Of a DNA stretch of 22,572 nucleotides, positions 1 to 7,244 are shown in pieces. Under the pieces are notes generated by a model. That model had not been told where the DNA came from, did no database searches, and saw only the letters and a list, made by a program, of their open reading frames with translations. Origin of the DNA: CAZPMT01 sp964587655 (lineage in GTDB: Bacteria > Hydrogenedentota > Hydrogenedentia > Hydrogenedentales > SLHB01); contig CAZPMT010000089.1 in assembly GCA_964587655.1 (NCBI GenBank), positions 1-22,572 of the forward strand, written 5' to 3'. A program made the position numbers and the translations under genes. The first letter of the stretch is position 1; each line of letters opens with the position of its first letter.

Positions 1-283
1 GGGCCTTGTTCAGCGTGGATTCACCGGGGGTAATGGGTTCGTTCTCCCGCTTCAGGAGGTCTTCGATTCTCCCCGGGCCCGTCGAAAGGGTATTGGCGCG
101 CGCCTGCTGCTGTTTTGGCGGCGGCGTCTCCTTTCGGAACTGAACAACGAACCGGTCGGCGGCTATCGGCCGCGGCGGGCGAATGCCGGAGATGGCCACG
201 CGGGGTGCGAGCGCAAAGAACACTCCGTGCACGAGCATCGACACGACAATGCTCAACGCAAGGAGTGACTGTCGACTCAGCAT
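1..283 (-). CDS. TonB/TolA-like membrane-anchored protein, 3' part outside window
   Basis: The gene starts with ATG at 283, nine bases after the TPR gene's stop codon, and is still open at the window edge after 94 codons. It begins with MLSRQSLLALSIVVSMLVHG, a single N-terminal membrane segment (about residues 7-27) containing S-x3-H-G, the arrangement found in the transmembrane helix of TonB and TolA that contacts ExbB/ExbD or TolQ/TolR. A charged, proline-containing region with PPPKQQQ at about residues 54-60 follows, as expected for a periplasm-spanning arm. As fourth gene of an exbB-exbD-TPR operon it is probably the energy transducer. The C-terminal domain is not visible, so TonB, TolA or another anchor protein cannot be separated. 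Confidence 0.6.
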   Translation of the reverse strand, partial: MLSRQSLLALSIVVSMLVHGVFFALAPRVAISGIRPPRPIAADRFVVQFRKETPPPKQQQARANTLSTGPGRIEDLLKRENEPITPGESTLNKA

Positions 284-292
284 CGTGCCACC

Positions 293-2644
293 CTATCCAA
301 GTTGTGCGAGAGCGGCCTTGGCCTTTGTGGCTTGCTCGCTGTTTCCGTAATCGCGAATGAGTTCGTCATACGACTTCTTCGCCTGGTCGCGGCTGCCGGC
401 CTTCTCGAAGCACTGACCGGCCCGCCACAACGACTCCGGCGAGAGTTGCTCGTGCAAGAAAAGAATGGCCACCCGCATGTAGCTGCGCGCCGCGGCGTCA
501 TAGTCCTGTTTCCCTTCGTAGAGTTCGCCGAGCCGGAAACGCGCGCGGGCCGCCGTGTCGCCGGTGTTCGTGTTGGCCGATTCCTCGTACAGACGGAAGG
601 CGTCGTCTATTTTGCTCTGGGTTTCGTACAGCTTCGCCATGCGGTACTTCGCGTCCACCGCGGCGCCGCTCCCTGGCGCACTGTCGGCAACGGCCTTGAA
701 CTCGGTCATTGCCTCCGGGATCTTGCCCGCGGCTTCAGCGCACTCCGCGATCTTAAACCGGACGCGTTCCGGGTTGGGGTAATCGGGCTTTGCCTTCAAG
801 AGGGCGTTCAAGGCCGTCGCGGCCTCTTCCCACTTCTGCTGATCGAACAGCCGCTGGCCCACCCACGTATACGTCTCCTCGTTCAGGGGCACGCCCGGGA
901 ACTCCTTCATCAGGCGGAGGAACATCTCCGACGCCGCGTCAAGATCCTTCGTCTCATAGCGGGCCAAGGCAACGCCTTTGACAGCGCGTCCGGCGAAATC
1001 CCCCTTGGGCTCCGCGGCGAGGGAGGCGTTGTAGGACTCGATGCCCTTGACCGGGTCCTTGTTGTCGCGCAGGAGGAAATCTCCGATGCGCATGTGGGCT
1101 TCGGCCGTGTGCGGGCCGGCCGGGAACTTCTCAATCAGCTTCTGGAACGCCTTTGCGCTCTCCTCGAAGTTCTTCATGTTGTGGTAGGTTATCGCGAGAC
1201 GATACAGCGTGTCCTGCTCGATGCTCGGGTCCGCGGGCGCTTCGATGATCTTCTTGTACTTCTCGACAGCGCCGTCGAAGGAAGACTTCATGAACGCCGC
1301 ATCGCCCGCACGCAGTATCGCCTGCTCTGCGAGGATGTTGTCGGGATACTGCTTTGCGAAATTCTCGAACGCCTTGGCGCCCTCTTCGGTGCGTCCCAGT
1401 TGGGCGAGGCATTCTCCCGCCTTGAACAATGCCTCCGCGCCGAACTCGCCGGTCGGATACTTCTCGGCGACGAGCCGGAATTCCTCGTAGGCGTTCTCGA
1501 TCTCGCCTTTGGCCACGAGGATCGAGCCGAGCAGGAATGACGCGTCTCCCACGAGCTTCGGGTCGTTCGGTCCCTGGAGATAGGCGTCCATTTCCGCCTT
1601 GGCCTCGTCCAACTTGCCGCTGAGGTACAGGCACCATGCCAGTTTGTATCGCGATCTCGCCGCGAACTCCGAATCCGCGTGATCGGCGCGGACCTTGTTG
1701 TAGATTGCGATTGCCTCGTCGTAGCGCTGCTGTTGTTGAAGGCAGTTCCCGAGCAGGTACTCCGTCCCCACCGCTTCGGGACCGCCGGGGTGTTTTCCGA
1801 GAAAGGCTTGGGCCGCGGTGGAGGCTTCGGCGAACTTGCCTGCGTGGTACAAGGCCCACGCATAGCCGTACTCGGCCTTCTGCGCATACGTGGAATCGGG
1901 GGCTTCCTTCTGCAGTTGCTCATACGCCCCCACGGCCGCAGTGAACCACCCGATCTTGTCATAAGTCTCGGCGGCGCGGAACCGCGCTTCCAAACGGAGC
2001 GCCTGATCCGCATTCGATGTCGCGACGGCCGAGAACTCGACGGCCGCGTTCTCGAACTCGCCGAGCGCGAGGTGCGCGAACGCGAGTTGGAACCGCGCGA
2101 ACGGCACAAGGGGGCTGTCCGGGATCGCTTCGACAAGCGTCTTGAAGGCCTTCATTGCGGCGTCGGTGTTGTTGCTCTCGGCGTTGAGCTTGCCGAGGTA
2201 ATACAGGGCACGTCCGCGTACCTCCGCGGGCACGCCCTCCGCGGAAAGCGGTTCGAGCAGGAGCGCCGCGTCCGCGGGGCGCTTGAGGAAGTAAAGCACT
2301 TCCCCCTCGCTCAGCGTGACATGTTGCCGAACGGCGGCGTCGGTCTCAAGGGCCAGCGTCTTGTCAAAGGCATCGAGCGCCGCCGGGTAGTCCTTGATGG
2401 CGTACGCCGACTCGCCCATCCGGTAGTGCGCGGCCTTCAATTGTTCCCCCTGCGGGAACTTCTCGATGTACGTCTTGTACTCGTCCAGGGCTTCCTTGTA
2501 GAAGCCGCGCTGAAACAGCCCGTTCGCAAAATCGATCTGCGCCTGCTCCGGCGACTCTTGCGCCGAGGCGGCGCTGAACAGGCAAAGAAGCGCAGCGAGG
2601 ACGCCAGCGACCCTAGACTTAGATCCGTGAACCCTACTTTCCAC
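293..2644 (-). CDS. Large periplasmic tetratricopeptide-repeat protein
   Basis: This 783-residue protein consists of a signal peptide followed almost entirely by tandem TPR-type helical repeats such as EALDEYKTYIEKFPQG, NAAVEFSAVATSNAD and EAAKAL-like variants, down to the final LAQLG. The open frame extends upstream to 2815, but GTG at 2644 is the better start. A GAGGAG sequence lies seven bases before it, it overlaps the end of exbD by 11 bases, and translation from it gives a clean signal peptide (hydrophobic about residues 12-25, cleavage likely after ASA at 28). Repeats of this kind, like those of YbgF/CpoB and BamD, act as protein-binding scaffolds. Its position between exbD and a TonB/TolA-like gene suggests it helps couple the inner-membrane motor to cell-envelope partners. 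The partner is not identifiable here. Confidence 0.85.
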   Translation of the reverse strand: MESRVHGSKSRVAGVLAALLCLFSAASAQESPEQAQIDFANGLFQRGFYKEALDEYKTYIEKFPQGEQLKAAHYRMGESAYAIKDYPAALDAFDKTLALETDAAVRQHVTLSEGEVLYFLKRPADAALLLEPLSAEGVPAEVRGRALYYLGKLNAESNNTDAAMKAFKTLVEAIPDSPLVPFARFQLAFAHLALGEFENAAVEFSAVATSNADQALRLEARFRAAETYDKIGWFTAAVGAYEQLQKEAPDSTYAQKAEYGYAWALYHAGKFAEASTAAQAFLGKHPGGPEAVGTEYLLGNCLQQQQRYDEAIAIYNKVRADHADSEFAARSRYKLAWCLYLSGKLDEAKAEMDAYLQGPNDPKLVGDASFLLGSILVAKGEIENAYEEFRLVAEKYPTGEFGAEALFKAGECLAQLGRTEEGAKAFENFAKQYPDNILAEQAILRAGDAAFMKSSFDGAVEKYKKIIEAPADPSIEQDTLYRLAITYHNMKNFEESAKAFQKLIEKFPAGPHTAEAHMRIGDFLLRDNKDPVKGIESYNASLAAEPKGDFAGRAVKGVALARYETKDLDAASEMFLRLMKEFPGVPLNEETYTWVGQRLFDQQKWEEAATALNALLKAKPDYPNPERVRFKIAECAEAAGKIPEAMTEFKAVADSAPGSGAAVDAKYRMAKLYETQSKIDDAFRLYEESANTNTGDTAARARFRLGELYEGKQDYDAAARSYMRVAILFLHEQLSPESLWRAGQCFEKAGSRDQAKKSYDELIRDYGNSEQATKAKAALAQLG

Positions 2645-3062
2645 TCTGGTTCTCCTCGGGCAGCGACGCAAAGGACACGTTCCAGATGTCCGCCTTCCGG
2701 CAGCAATCCAAAACGGCGACCGCCTTGCCAAGAGCGGCTTCGCGATCTCCGCGAATGATGATCGCGCCGCCGGGGAACAATTCCGCCACGCGGTCAAGCA
2801 CCCCCTGCAACTCATCGAGTGACATTTCCCTGTCGTTCAGTATAATCCGGCCGTCTTTCAGCACGTTGATGTAGATCTCTCCCTGCGTCCGTTGCTGCGC
2901 CGAGGAACTGCTTGCCGTCGGCAGCGTCACGCCGATCTCGGTCTCGATGCTCGAGTACGCGGAGACCACCATGAAGAAAAACAGCGTCACAAACAGGACA
3001 TCGATCAAAGGGATCATCTGGATGTTTTCAGGATCATCCTGGAATCGGCGCGAGAATTTCAT
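2634..3062 (-). CDS. exbD: ExbD/TolR family biopolymer transport protein
   Basis: The 142-residue protein has the ExbD/TolR layout: a short cytoplasmic N-terminus, one transmembrane helix (about residues 17-38, IPLIDVLFVTLFFFMVV) and a periplasmic domain. Asp21 within the helix is the conserved protonatable residue through which this family uses the proton-motive force. The periplasmic part includes YINVLKDGRIILNDREMSLDEL and IIIRGDREA, typical of the family fold. Its start overlaps the exbB stop in an ATGA arrangement, so the two are translationally coupled. Whether it serves Ton-type uptake or Tol-type envelope maintenance cannot be decided from the sequence; the symbol is given at family level. 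Confidence 0.93.
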   Translation of the reverse strand: MKFSRRFQDDPENIQMIPLIDVLFVTLFFFMVVSAYSSIETEIGVTLPTASSSSAQQRTQGEIYINVLKDGRIILNDREMSLDELQGVLDRVAELFPGGAIIIRGDREAALGKAVAVLDCCRKADIWNVSFASLPEENQSGK

Positions 3063-3901
3063 CGGTCTTTCCCTCGCGCAAGCGCCTCGACAATCTCGCT
3101 GGCCTGTGCTTCAACGGACGCGATGATCTTCACCACACGGCCCCGCAGGTAGTAATACACCACCAGCGACGGTATCGCCACGACGAGCCCACCCACCGTG
3201 CAGATCATCGCCTTCGACACGCACGAGGCAACCGCCATGCTCTTGACTTGCGCGTTGTCCGACGCAATAGCGCTGAACGCCAGCACCATCCCCCACACCG
3301 TTCCCAGCAGCCCCACCAACGGCGCCACGACGCCGATATTATTCAGGTAGAAAATCTTCTGCCAAAGCGACATCGCGCCGCGTTCGCCTTCGCTCTCCAT
3401 GGCCTCCTGAATAACGTACCGCTCATGCCCCGCCATCTTCAGGCCCGCGCGAACGACGGTCACCAGCAACTCATCGCGTCCTTCGCACATCTGATATGCG
3501 CCGCGCAGGTCGCCCACCCGGATAAGCCCCATAACACGTTTGTAGAAACTCGGGGGAACCTCGCGTTTCGGCGTCACGGTCAGCAGCAGATACATGGCCA
3601 TGACCAGCGCCACAAAACCCATCGCCATCAGAACCCAAAGTATGGCCCCGCCCCATTTGATCATGGTCAGCAGCGTGATCTGCTCGGCTGCCGGGACGCC
3701 CTTTGGTTCAACAGAAACGGGACTTGGCTTTGCCGCCGCGGGTGGATTGGCTGGGGCCACCGCAGGCGGATTTGCTGGTGCCGCCGGCGCCGCCGCAGGC
3801 GGGCTAGGTTGCGGTGCGGGCGTTTCCTGTGCCCACACGTTCCACGCACAAAGAATCGTTACGACCAAGAGAATGCTCCATGTGAGCATCTTCGTTTTCA
3901 T
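3059..3901 (-). CDS. exbB: MotA/TolQ/ExbB family proton channel protein
   Basis: The 280-residue protein begins with a signal-like hydrophobic stretch (about residues 8-24), then an Ala/Pro-rich linker (about 25-70), then the three-helix TolQ/ExbB core. The first core helix is near residues 80-108. The others lie in the C-terminal half around NNIGVVAPLVGLLGTVWGM and MICTVGGLVVAIPSLVVYYY. The segment GLLGTVWGMVLAF with its upstream APLVG is the hallmark of the family, which forms the proton-conducting stator with ExbD. The extra N-terminal signal plus low-complexity linker matches the long ExbB variants seen in several Gram-negative lineages. It is the first gene of the minus-strand operon. 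Confidence 0.92.
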   Translation of the reverse strand: MKTKMLTWSILLVVTILCAWNVWAQETPAPQPSPPAAAPAAPANPPAVAPANPPAAAKPSPVSVEPKGVPAAEQITLLTMIKWGGAILWVLMAMGFVALVMAMYLLLTVTPKREVPPSFYKRVMGLIRVGDLRGAYQMCEGRDELLVTVVRAGLKMAGHERYVIQEAMESEGERGAMSLWQKIFYLNNIGVVAPLVGLLGTVWGMVLAFSAIASDNAQVKSMAVASCVSKAMICTVGGLVVAIPSLVVYYYLRGRVVKIIASVEAQASEIVEALARGKDR

Positions 3902-3962
3902 CCGGATTGCGTCCTCTCCGCCCTACAGGCTTCGTGACTTTCGCTCGGAGGTCTCAGAATGG

Positions 3963-4047
3963 CGTCATTCCCGCGAAAGCGGGAATCCAGAACACACACG
4001 CCGACCCGCAACCTTCGCGCTGGATTCCCGCCTTCGCGGGAATGACG
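3963..4047. repeat. Inverted pair of 28-bp palindromic (REP-like) repeats
   Basis: The arms at 3963-3990 and 4020-4047 are reverse complements with a single mismatch. Each arm contains its own short hairpin built on ATTCCCGC and its complement, and 29 bases separate the arms. The unit (CGTCATTCCCGCGAAAGCGG and following bases) is a widespread intergenic repeat type in bacterial genomes. The pair lies just upstream of the exbB operon, so it is outside any gene. Confidence 0.85.
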
Positions 4048-4109
4048 CAACGCTCTAGGCTCGTTGAGAGAACGGGCGTACTGCGACGGCATTTCCTCAC
4101 AAGCTCTCA
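4040..4109. repeat. 70-bp direct repeat, copy A
   Basis: This segment recurs in the same orientation at 5137-5206 with about 7 differences in 70 positions; both contain TCTAGGCTCGTTGA and end in ACAAGCTCTCA. Copy A overlaps the right arm of the palindromic repeat pair, and its left terminal inverted repeat, visible in copy B, is missing. From 4111 to 4309 I see no gene or clear signal. Confidence 0.85.
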
Positions 4110-4309
4110 TACATCCTCGGTGCTGATCCCTCGACAGCCCATTTTCAGCAAGTGTGCTTATCAGAGTTATTATGCCTGCAAGGCAACAAAGGTTGCAATG
4201 CGAAATATGCGTAAAGGACCGCGAAGTATTTGCTTCCGCGACGCGGGATCCGCCCGAAAATGAGAAGAAGCCACGCAGCGAATGCCGCGCGGCTCCATAT
4301 GAGGCAACA

Positions 4310-4398
4310 TGGTGCCCGGGGCGGGACTTGAACCCGCAAGCCCGATTAGAGGCACTAGGTCCTTAGCCTAGCGTGTATGCCAATTTCACCACCCGGGC
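4310..4398 (-). tRNA. tRNA-Leu(AAG)
   Basis: The sequence folds as a class II tRNA. The acceptor GCCCGGG pairs with CCCGGGC, followed by discriminator A and an encoded CCA. It has a D arm with AATTGGC, an anticodon stem CTAGG/CCTAG, a long leucine-type variable arm and a T arm GCGGG-TTCAAGT-CCCGC. The seven-base anticodon loop is CTAAGGA, giving anticodon AAG for codon CUU. The 18 bases between position 9 and the anticodon stem match E. coli leucine tRNAs, which supports the register. A34 is unusual in a bacterial tRNA-Leu; GAG is the usual isoacceptor for this codon box. Confidence 0.93.
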
Positions 4399-4409
4399 AA
4401 ACCACTGTG

Positions 4410-4438
4410 ATTCTACCCGACCGCGCGGCCGGAATCAA
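4410..4438 (-). promoter_or_regulatory. Sigma-70-type promoter for tRNA-Leu
   Basis: On the minus strand a -35 element TTGATT (4433-4438) and a -10 element TAGAAT (4410-4415) are separated by exactly 17 bases. The -10 box lies 11 bases before the mature tRNA 5' end, so the transcript would start within a few bases of the tRNA. Confidence 0.65.
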
Positions 4439-4516
4439 GAACGGCGGGACCGGGAGTTTGGAAGTTCATTTCTCTCCACCTTTATGTTATCCTTGGCATG
4501 TTGGAGGTCATAACCC

Positions 4517-4759
4517 ATGAATTGGCAAGACTACATCGAGCAACGCCCCGACGTTATGCTCGGCAAACCGGTCATCAAGGGCACGCGGCTCACGGTCGAA
4601 TTCATACTCGAACGGCTTGGACAAGGCGCTCCTCCCGGTGATCTGCTCGAATCCCATCCCCAGTTGCGGCCGGAACACATCCTCGCCGCGCAGGCCTTTG
4701 CCGCCGATTACCTTGCGTTCGACACGACCATTTGGGAGGGCGAGCGTGCCACGCGATGA
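4517..4759 (+). CDS. DUF433 family antitoxin
   Basis: This 80-residue protein matches the DUF433 family, with the signature PVIKGTRLTVEFILERLGQG and the later helix HPQLRPEHILAAQAFAADYL. DUF433 proteins are small winged-helix proteins, commonly the antitoxin partner of PIN-like DUF5615 toxins, and probably bind DNA to autoregulate the pair. A GGAGGT sequence lies nine bases before the ATG. The stop codon overlaps the next gene's start as ATGA, the usual coupling in such modules. Confidence 0.88.
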   Translation: MNWQDYIEQRPDVMLGKPVIKGTRLTVEFILERLGQGAPPGDLLESHPQLRPEHILAAQAFAADYLAFDTTIWEGERATR

Positions 4760-5110
4760 GACTTCTGGCCGACGCCAACATCGAAGCGGCCATTGTCCGC
4801 TGGCTTCAGGCGGAAGGACATTGACGTCTTGTGGGCCGTAAATCTCCCGCCCTCGTATCCCGACGCCGCCCTGTTGGAAATCGCCCGCAAGGAAAGCCGC
4901 ATTTTGCTGACCCATGACCGCGATTTCGGCGAACTGATCTTCCGCAATCGCCTTACCTCGGAAGGCGTCATTCTCCTCCGCTTTGACGCCGTGTTACAGG
5001 CGGAGCGATTGGCGCGATTCCAGTTCCACTGGGCGACAGTTCAAGAGCGCGCGCCGCGGCATTTCCTGGTCGTTTCGGATTTCAAACTCCGTATCCGTCC
5101 TCTTCCTTAG
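4756..5110 (+). pseudogene. DUF5615 PIN-like toxin, broken by a one-base frameshift
   Basis: Translation from the ATG at 4756, overlapping the DUF433 stop, gives MRLLADANIEAAIVRWLQAEGH and then meets TGA at 4822-4824. The family continues with DVL after this point, and exactly that continuation (DVLWAVNLPPSYPD, later THDRDFGELIF) is found in the +1 frame through 5107. Removing one T of the TT at 4821-4822 restores a 117-residue protein of normal DUF5615 length. It includes the acidic residues of the PIN-like site (LLADANI near the N-terminus, THDRDFG in the middle). The toxin is therefore either inactivated or the base is an assembly error. Programmed +1 shifting at CAT-TGA-C is possible in principle but re-pairing would be poor. 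Confidence 0.82.
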
Positions 5111-5112
5111 AA

Positions 5113-5207
5113 CTCAGAGCCTGTGAGAAAATACGAGAATGACGCAGCGTTCTAGGCTCGTTGACAGAAGGGGCCTATTGCGACGGCATTTCTTCACAAG
5201 CTCTCAG
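5113..5207. repeat. MITE-like element containing 70-bp direct repeat copy B
   Basis: A left terminus CTCAGAGCCTGTGAGAAAAT (5113-5132) is an imperfect inverted copy of the right terminus at about 5186-5207 (complement CTGAGAGCTTGTGAAGAAAT). The roughly 95-bp unit has no coding capacity. The part 5137-5206 is a direct repeat of 4040-4109. Short size plus terminal inverted repeats fit a miniature inverted-repeat element, but no target-site duplication or parent transposase is evident. Confidence 0.55.
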
Positions 5208-5440
5208 GGGGTGAACTCTCACCAGAGGGGTGAATGCTGCAATCTCCCGCGCAATGCTATAACCCCTTCGCATTCCGCATTCTGAATCCTGTCTTCTGCG
5301 CTCAAGCATGCAGGGGCCAAAAGGACTGTGGGAAACGACAATACCCGTAGATGAAGGCCGCGGTTGTCAATGCACTCGCGACTCAATGGTTACATCCAGT
5401 CGAAGAATGGTCTTGACACTCGCCCCCAGTCAAATAAACG
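5208..5440. other. Intergenic stretch without a recognisable gene
   Basis: No recognisable coding sequence, tRNA or clear regulatory site is seen. A plus-strand open frame from 5308 to 5760 crosses it but has no plausible ribosome site or family resemblance and runs antisense through the hsdR remnant. Confidence 0.5.
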
Positions 5441-5602
5441 GCAACTGTTATCCAAAACCACTTCGCCCCGCGTCTCGCGAAGCAGAGGGCTGCCGCCCGC
5501 TTAAGCGAACTCGTTGTACCCGTTGTACGTATCCCAACCGAGTTCCTCGAACAGTTCCAAAGCGGGCTGCTCGATCAGGCTATCTTACGAGTATTCAGAC
5601 AC
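5441..5602 (-). pseudogene. Type I restriction enzyme R subunit (HsdR), N-terminal remnant
   Basis: From a GTG at 5602, preceded at six bases by AGGAG, the frame reads VSEYS-stop-DSLIEQPALELFEELGW, then DTYNGYNEFA-stop, then SPLLRETRGEVVL, all in one frame. This is the characteristic start of HsdR (EYSEDSLIEQP... followed by SPLGRET...), the motor and nuclease subunit of type I restriction enzymes. The first stop (TAA at 5585-5587) replaces the usual Glu codon GAA, and a second TAA is at 5501-5503. Similarity ends near 5441; the remaining roughly 900-1000 codons are absent. It is a decayed fragment and not functional as HsdR. Confidence 0.8.
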
Positions 5603-5756
5603 TTACGACTCCTGTCATAACTTGCAGGCCACTCATGGCTGACAAAACTGTTTCCAGGCCCATAAGACGCGAAATGTGGCGAACAACGCAAGGACAACAC
5701 GCTGACAGCGCGCTGACACCACAAGGCCACCTCCGGTTCAACCTTGTTGGACATCT

Positions 5757-5784
5757 ATGAGGCACAAATCCATTTGCCCCTCAT
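5757..5784 (-). terminator. Hairpin downstream of fic, possible terminator
   Basis: ATGAGGCACAAAT (5757-5769) and its near complement at 5772-5784 form a 13-bp stem with two mismatched positions and a two-base centre, about 24 bases past the fic stop codon. No T-rich tract follows on the minus strand, so it could instead be a processing or stability element. Confidence 0.4.
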
Positions 5785-5808
5785 GAAGCCGGAAATATGT
5801 CCTTCAAG

Positions 5809-6924
5809 CTATCTTTGAGGGATTTCGGTGACTCTCTTGCCCTCCGCAAGGGAGATCAGCTCTGGAAACATCAGCGTTGCGCCGCGCCGTCCGCCTCCTT
5901 CCCGGAGTGTCACCAGCAGCCCTCCATCGACCAGTTTCTTCAAAACGCGCTGTGCTGTTTTTTCCGGGATGCCGGAACGCTCGACAAACTCCGAAGTCTG
6001 GAAAATGGGGCAGCCAAACAGGAAATCCACTGCGTGAATCGAATACTGTGAACGTGTCAGGTCAGCAACCGAGACTTTCTTCTGGTTGTACAGGTCCAGG
6101 ATTGCCTTGGCCTTGTTCGCGTTCACTCTTGCCTGTTCTATGATGCCCATCAGAAAAAACTCGACCCAACCCTCCCAATCCTCATCTTGGGAGACTACCC
6201 GCAGCCGGTCGTAATACTCGTCACGATGGGATTCAAGGTATTCGCTCAGGTAGAACATCGGACTCGACAGCGAGCCCTTCTCAAACATAAACAGAGGCAG
6301 CAGGATCCGGCCCACGCGCCCGTTGCCGTCCAGGAAAGGATGGATGAGTTCGAACTGAGCATGGATAATCGCCAGTTGAACCAGTCGGTCATCTTCCTCG
6401 TAATGGATGTACTGTTCCCAATTCCGCAAATGGGCTTCGACCGCCAACGGTTCCGGAGGCACGAAGGTCGCCTCCTCGATCCGCGCCCCGGGCCTTCCGA
6501 TGTAGTTCTGCTCCCGTCGGAACTCGCCCCGCGCCTTGTTCTGCCCCCGCACGCTATCCATCAGAACTCCGTGGATTTCCTTCAACAGATTCAAGCAGAT
6601 CGGACGTTTCTCGAGAGAGGCCACGGCCATGCGCATCGCCGACCGGTAGTTCAGAATCTCCTGAACATCCTGATTCCGTTCCAGCGGCTGCCGGGACGCC
6701 TCGAACTCAAGCACTTCCTCCAACGTCGCCTGCGTTCCCTCGATTCGAGACGACAATACCGCTTCCTGCGTCATCAGAGGCGACAACAACACCTCGGGGT
6801 TGATCATCGCCTGGAGGATGCCGTCATACCGCGCCAACGCAGCGTTCGACGGTCCCACCAAACGCCGGAAACGCTTCCAGTCCAACTCTCCCAACGGAAG
6901 TCGCTCGGGTTCATAAGGGTTCAT
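5809..6924 (-). CDS. Fic family AMP-transferase with N-terminal inhibitory motif
   Basis: This 371-residue Fic protein carries the complete catalytic motif HPFLDGNGRVGR (residues 195-206), which binds ATP-Mg and provides the catalytic His. Fic enzymes typically attach AMP to hydroxyl side chains of target proteins. Residues 58-63 (SSRIEG) match the (S/T)xxxE(G/N) inhibitory helix, so this is an intramolecularly inhibited class II Fic. The N-terminal part is the Fic/DOC N domain (MNPYEPERLPLGELD), and the C-terminal 80 residues form a winged helix (SEFVERSGIPEKTAQRVLKK) likely to bind DNA. ATG 6924 is chosen over TTG 6939 because GGAG lies nine bases upstream. It is the last intact gene before the hsdR remnant. 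All key residues are present. Confidence 0.92.
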   Translation of the reverse strand: MNPYEPERLPLGELDWKRFRRLVGPSNAALARYDGILQAMINPEVLLSPLMTQEAVLSSRIEGTQATLEEVLEFEASRQPLERNQDVQEILNYRSAMRMAVASLEKRPICLNLLKEIHGVLMDSVRGQNKARGEFRREQNYIGRPGARIEEATFVPPEPLAVEAHLRNWEQYIHYEEDDRLVQLAIIHAQFELIHPFLDGNGRVGRILLPLFMFEKGSLSSPMFYLSEYLESHRDEYYDRLRVVSQDEDWEGWVEFFLMGIIEQARVNANKAKAILDLYNQKKVSVADLTRSQYSIHAVDFLFGCPIFQTSEFVERSGIPEKTAQRVLKKLVDGGLLVTLREGGGRRGATLMFPELISLAEGKRVTEIPQR

Positions 6925-6955
6925 GCCCGTGTTCTCCAATGCCCGCTTTTATTGC

Positions 6956-7204
6956 TCAATACAACAGTTGTTGTTGAAGCTGGGCCTTGTTCACCCAGTG
7001 GTTCTGGAAGTAGACCTCGACCCGAATTCCCTTGGTAAGATTGTGAATGGTCTCGCGACCAAGAGGATTGTGAGTCGGCCATTCCAATATGTCTCCGACC
7101 TCGATACCTTCTTCCAACATTTCGAGTATGGTGTAGTCACCATCCTCTGTCAGGACAGCAACCATGCCGCGTTGGTGATTGATCTCGGCAACTTGGCCTT
7201 TCAC
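6956..7204 (-). CDS. Small conserved-looking protein, unknown function
   Basis: I do not recognise a named family for this 82-residue protein. It begins MKGQVAEINHQRGMVAVLTE, then DGDYTILEMLEEGIEVGDILEW, a pattern of short beta strands with a turn that suggests a small OB- or SH3-like barrel, and ends in a Gln/Leu-rich tail. The start is GTG at 7204, with GAGGAG seven bases upstream. It lies 40 bases after the DUF5131 gene and 31 before fic, on the same strand, so it is probably co-transcribed. The good ribosome site and protein-like composition support a real gene. Confidence 0.75.
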   Translation of the reverse strand: MKGQVAEINHQRGMVAVLTEDGDYTILEMLEEGIEVGDILEWPTHNPLGRETIHNLTKGIRVEVYFQNHWVNKAQLQQQLLY

Positions 7205-7244
7205 GTTGTCACTCCTCTCAACCTGAACGCGCTCTTCACGGTTG

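Noticed and set aside
302..1540. Long plus-strand open frame of 412 codons inside the TPR gene
   Set aside because: It is antisense to a clear TPR gene, has no ribosome site or family resemblance, and Arg/Leu-rich shadows are expected in G+C-rich repeats.
4816..4825. RF2-like programmed +1 frameshift in the DUF5615 gene
   Set aside because: UGA-C context and an upstream purine stretch are present, but tRNA-His re-pairing on AUU would be very poor; mutation or error is simpler.
5308..5760. 150-codon plus-strand open frame
   Set aside because: It crosses the hsdR remnant in antisense, lacks a ribosome site and has an unnatural composition.
6925..6939. Upstream TTG start for the Fic gene adding MENTG
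   Set aside because: The ATG at 6924 has a GGAG at nine bases, while the TTG has no ribosome site; only five residues differ.
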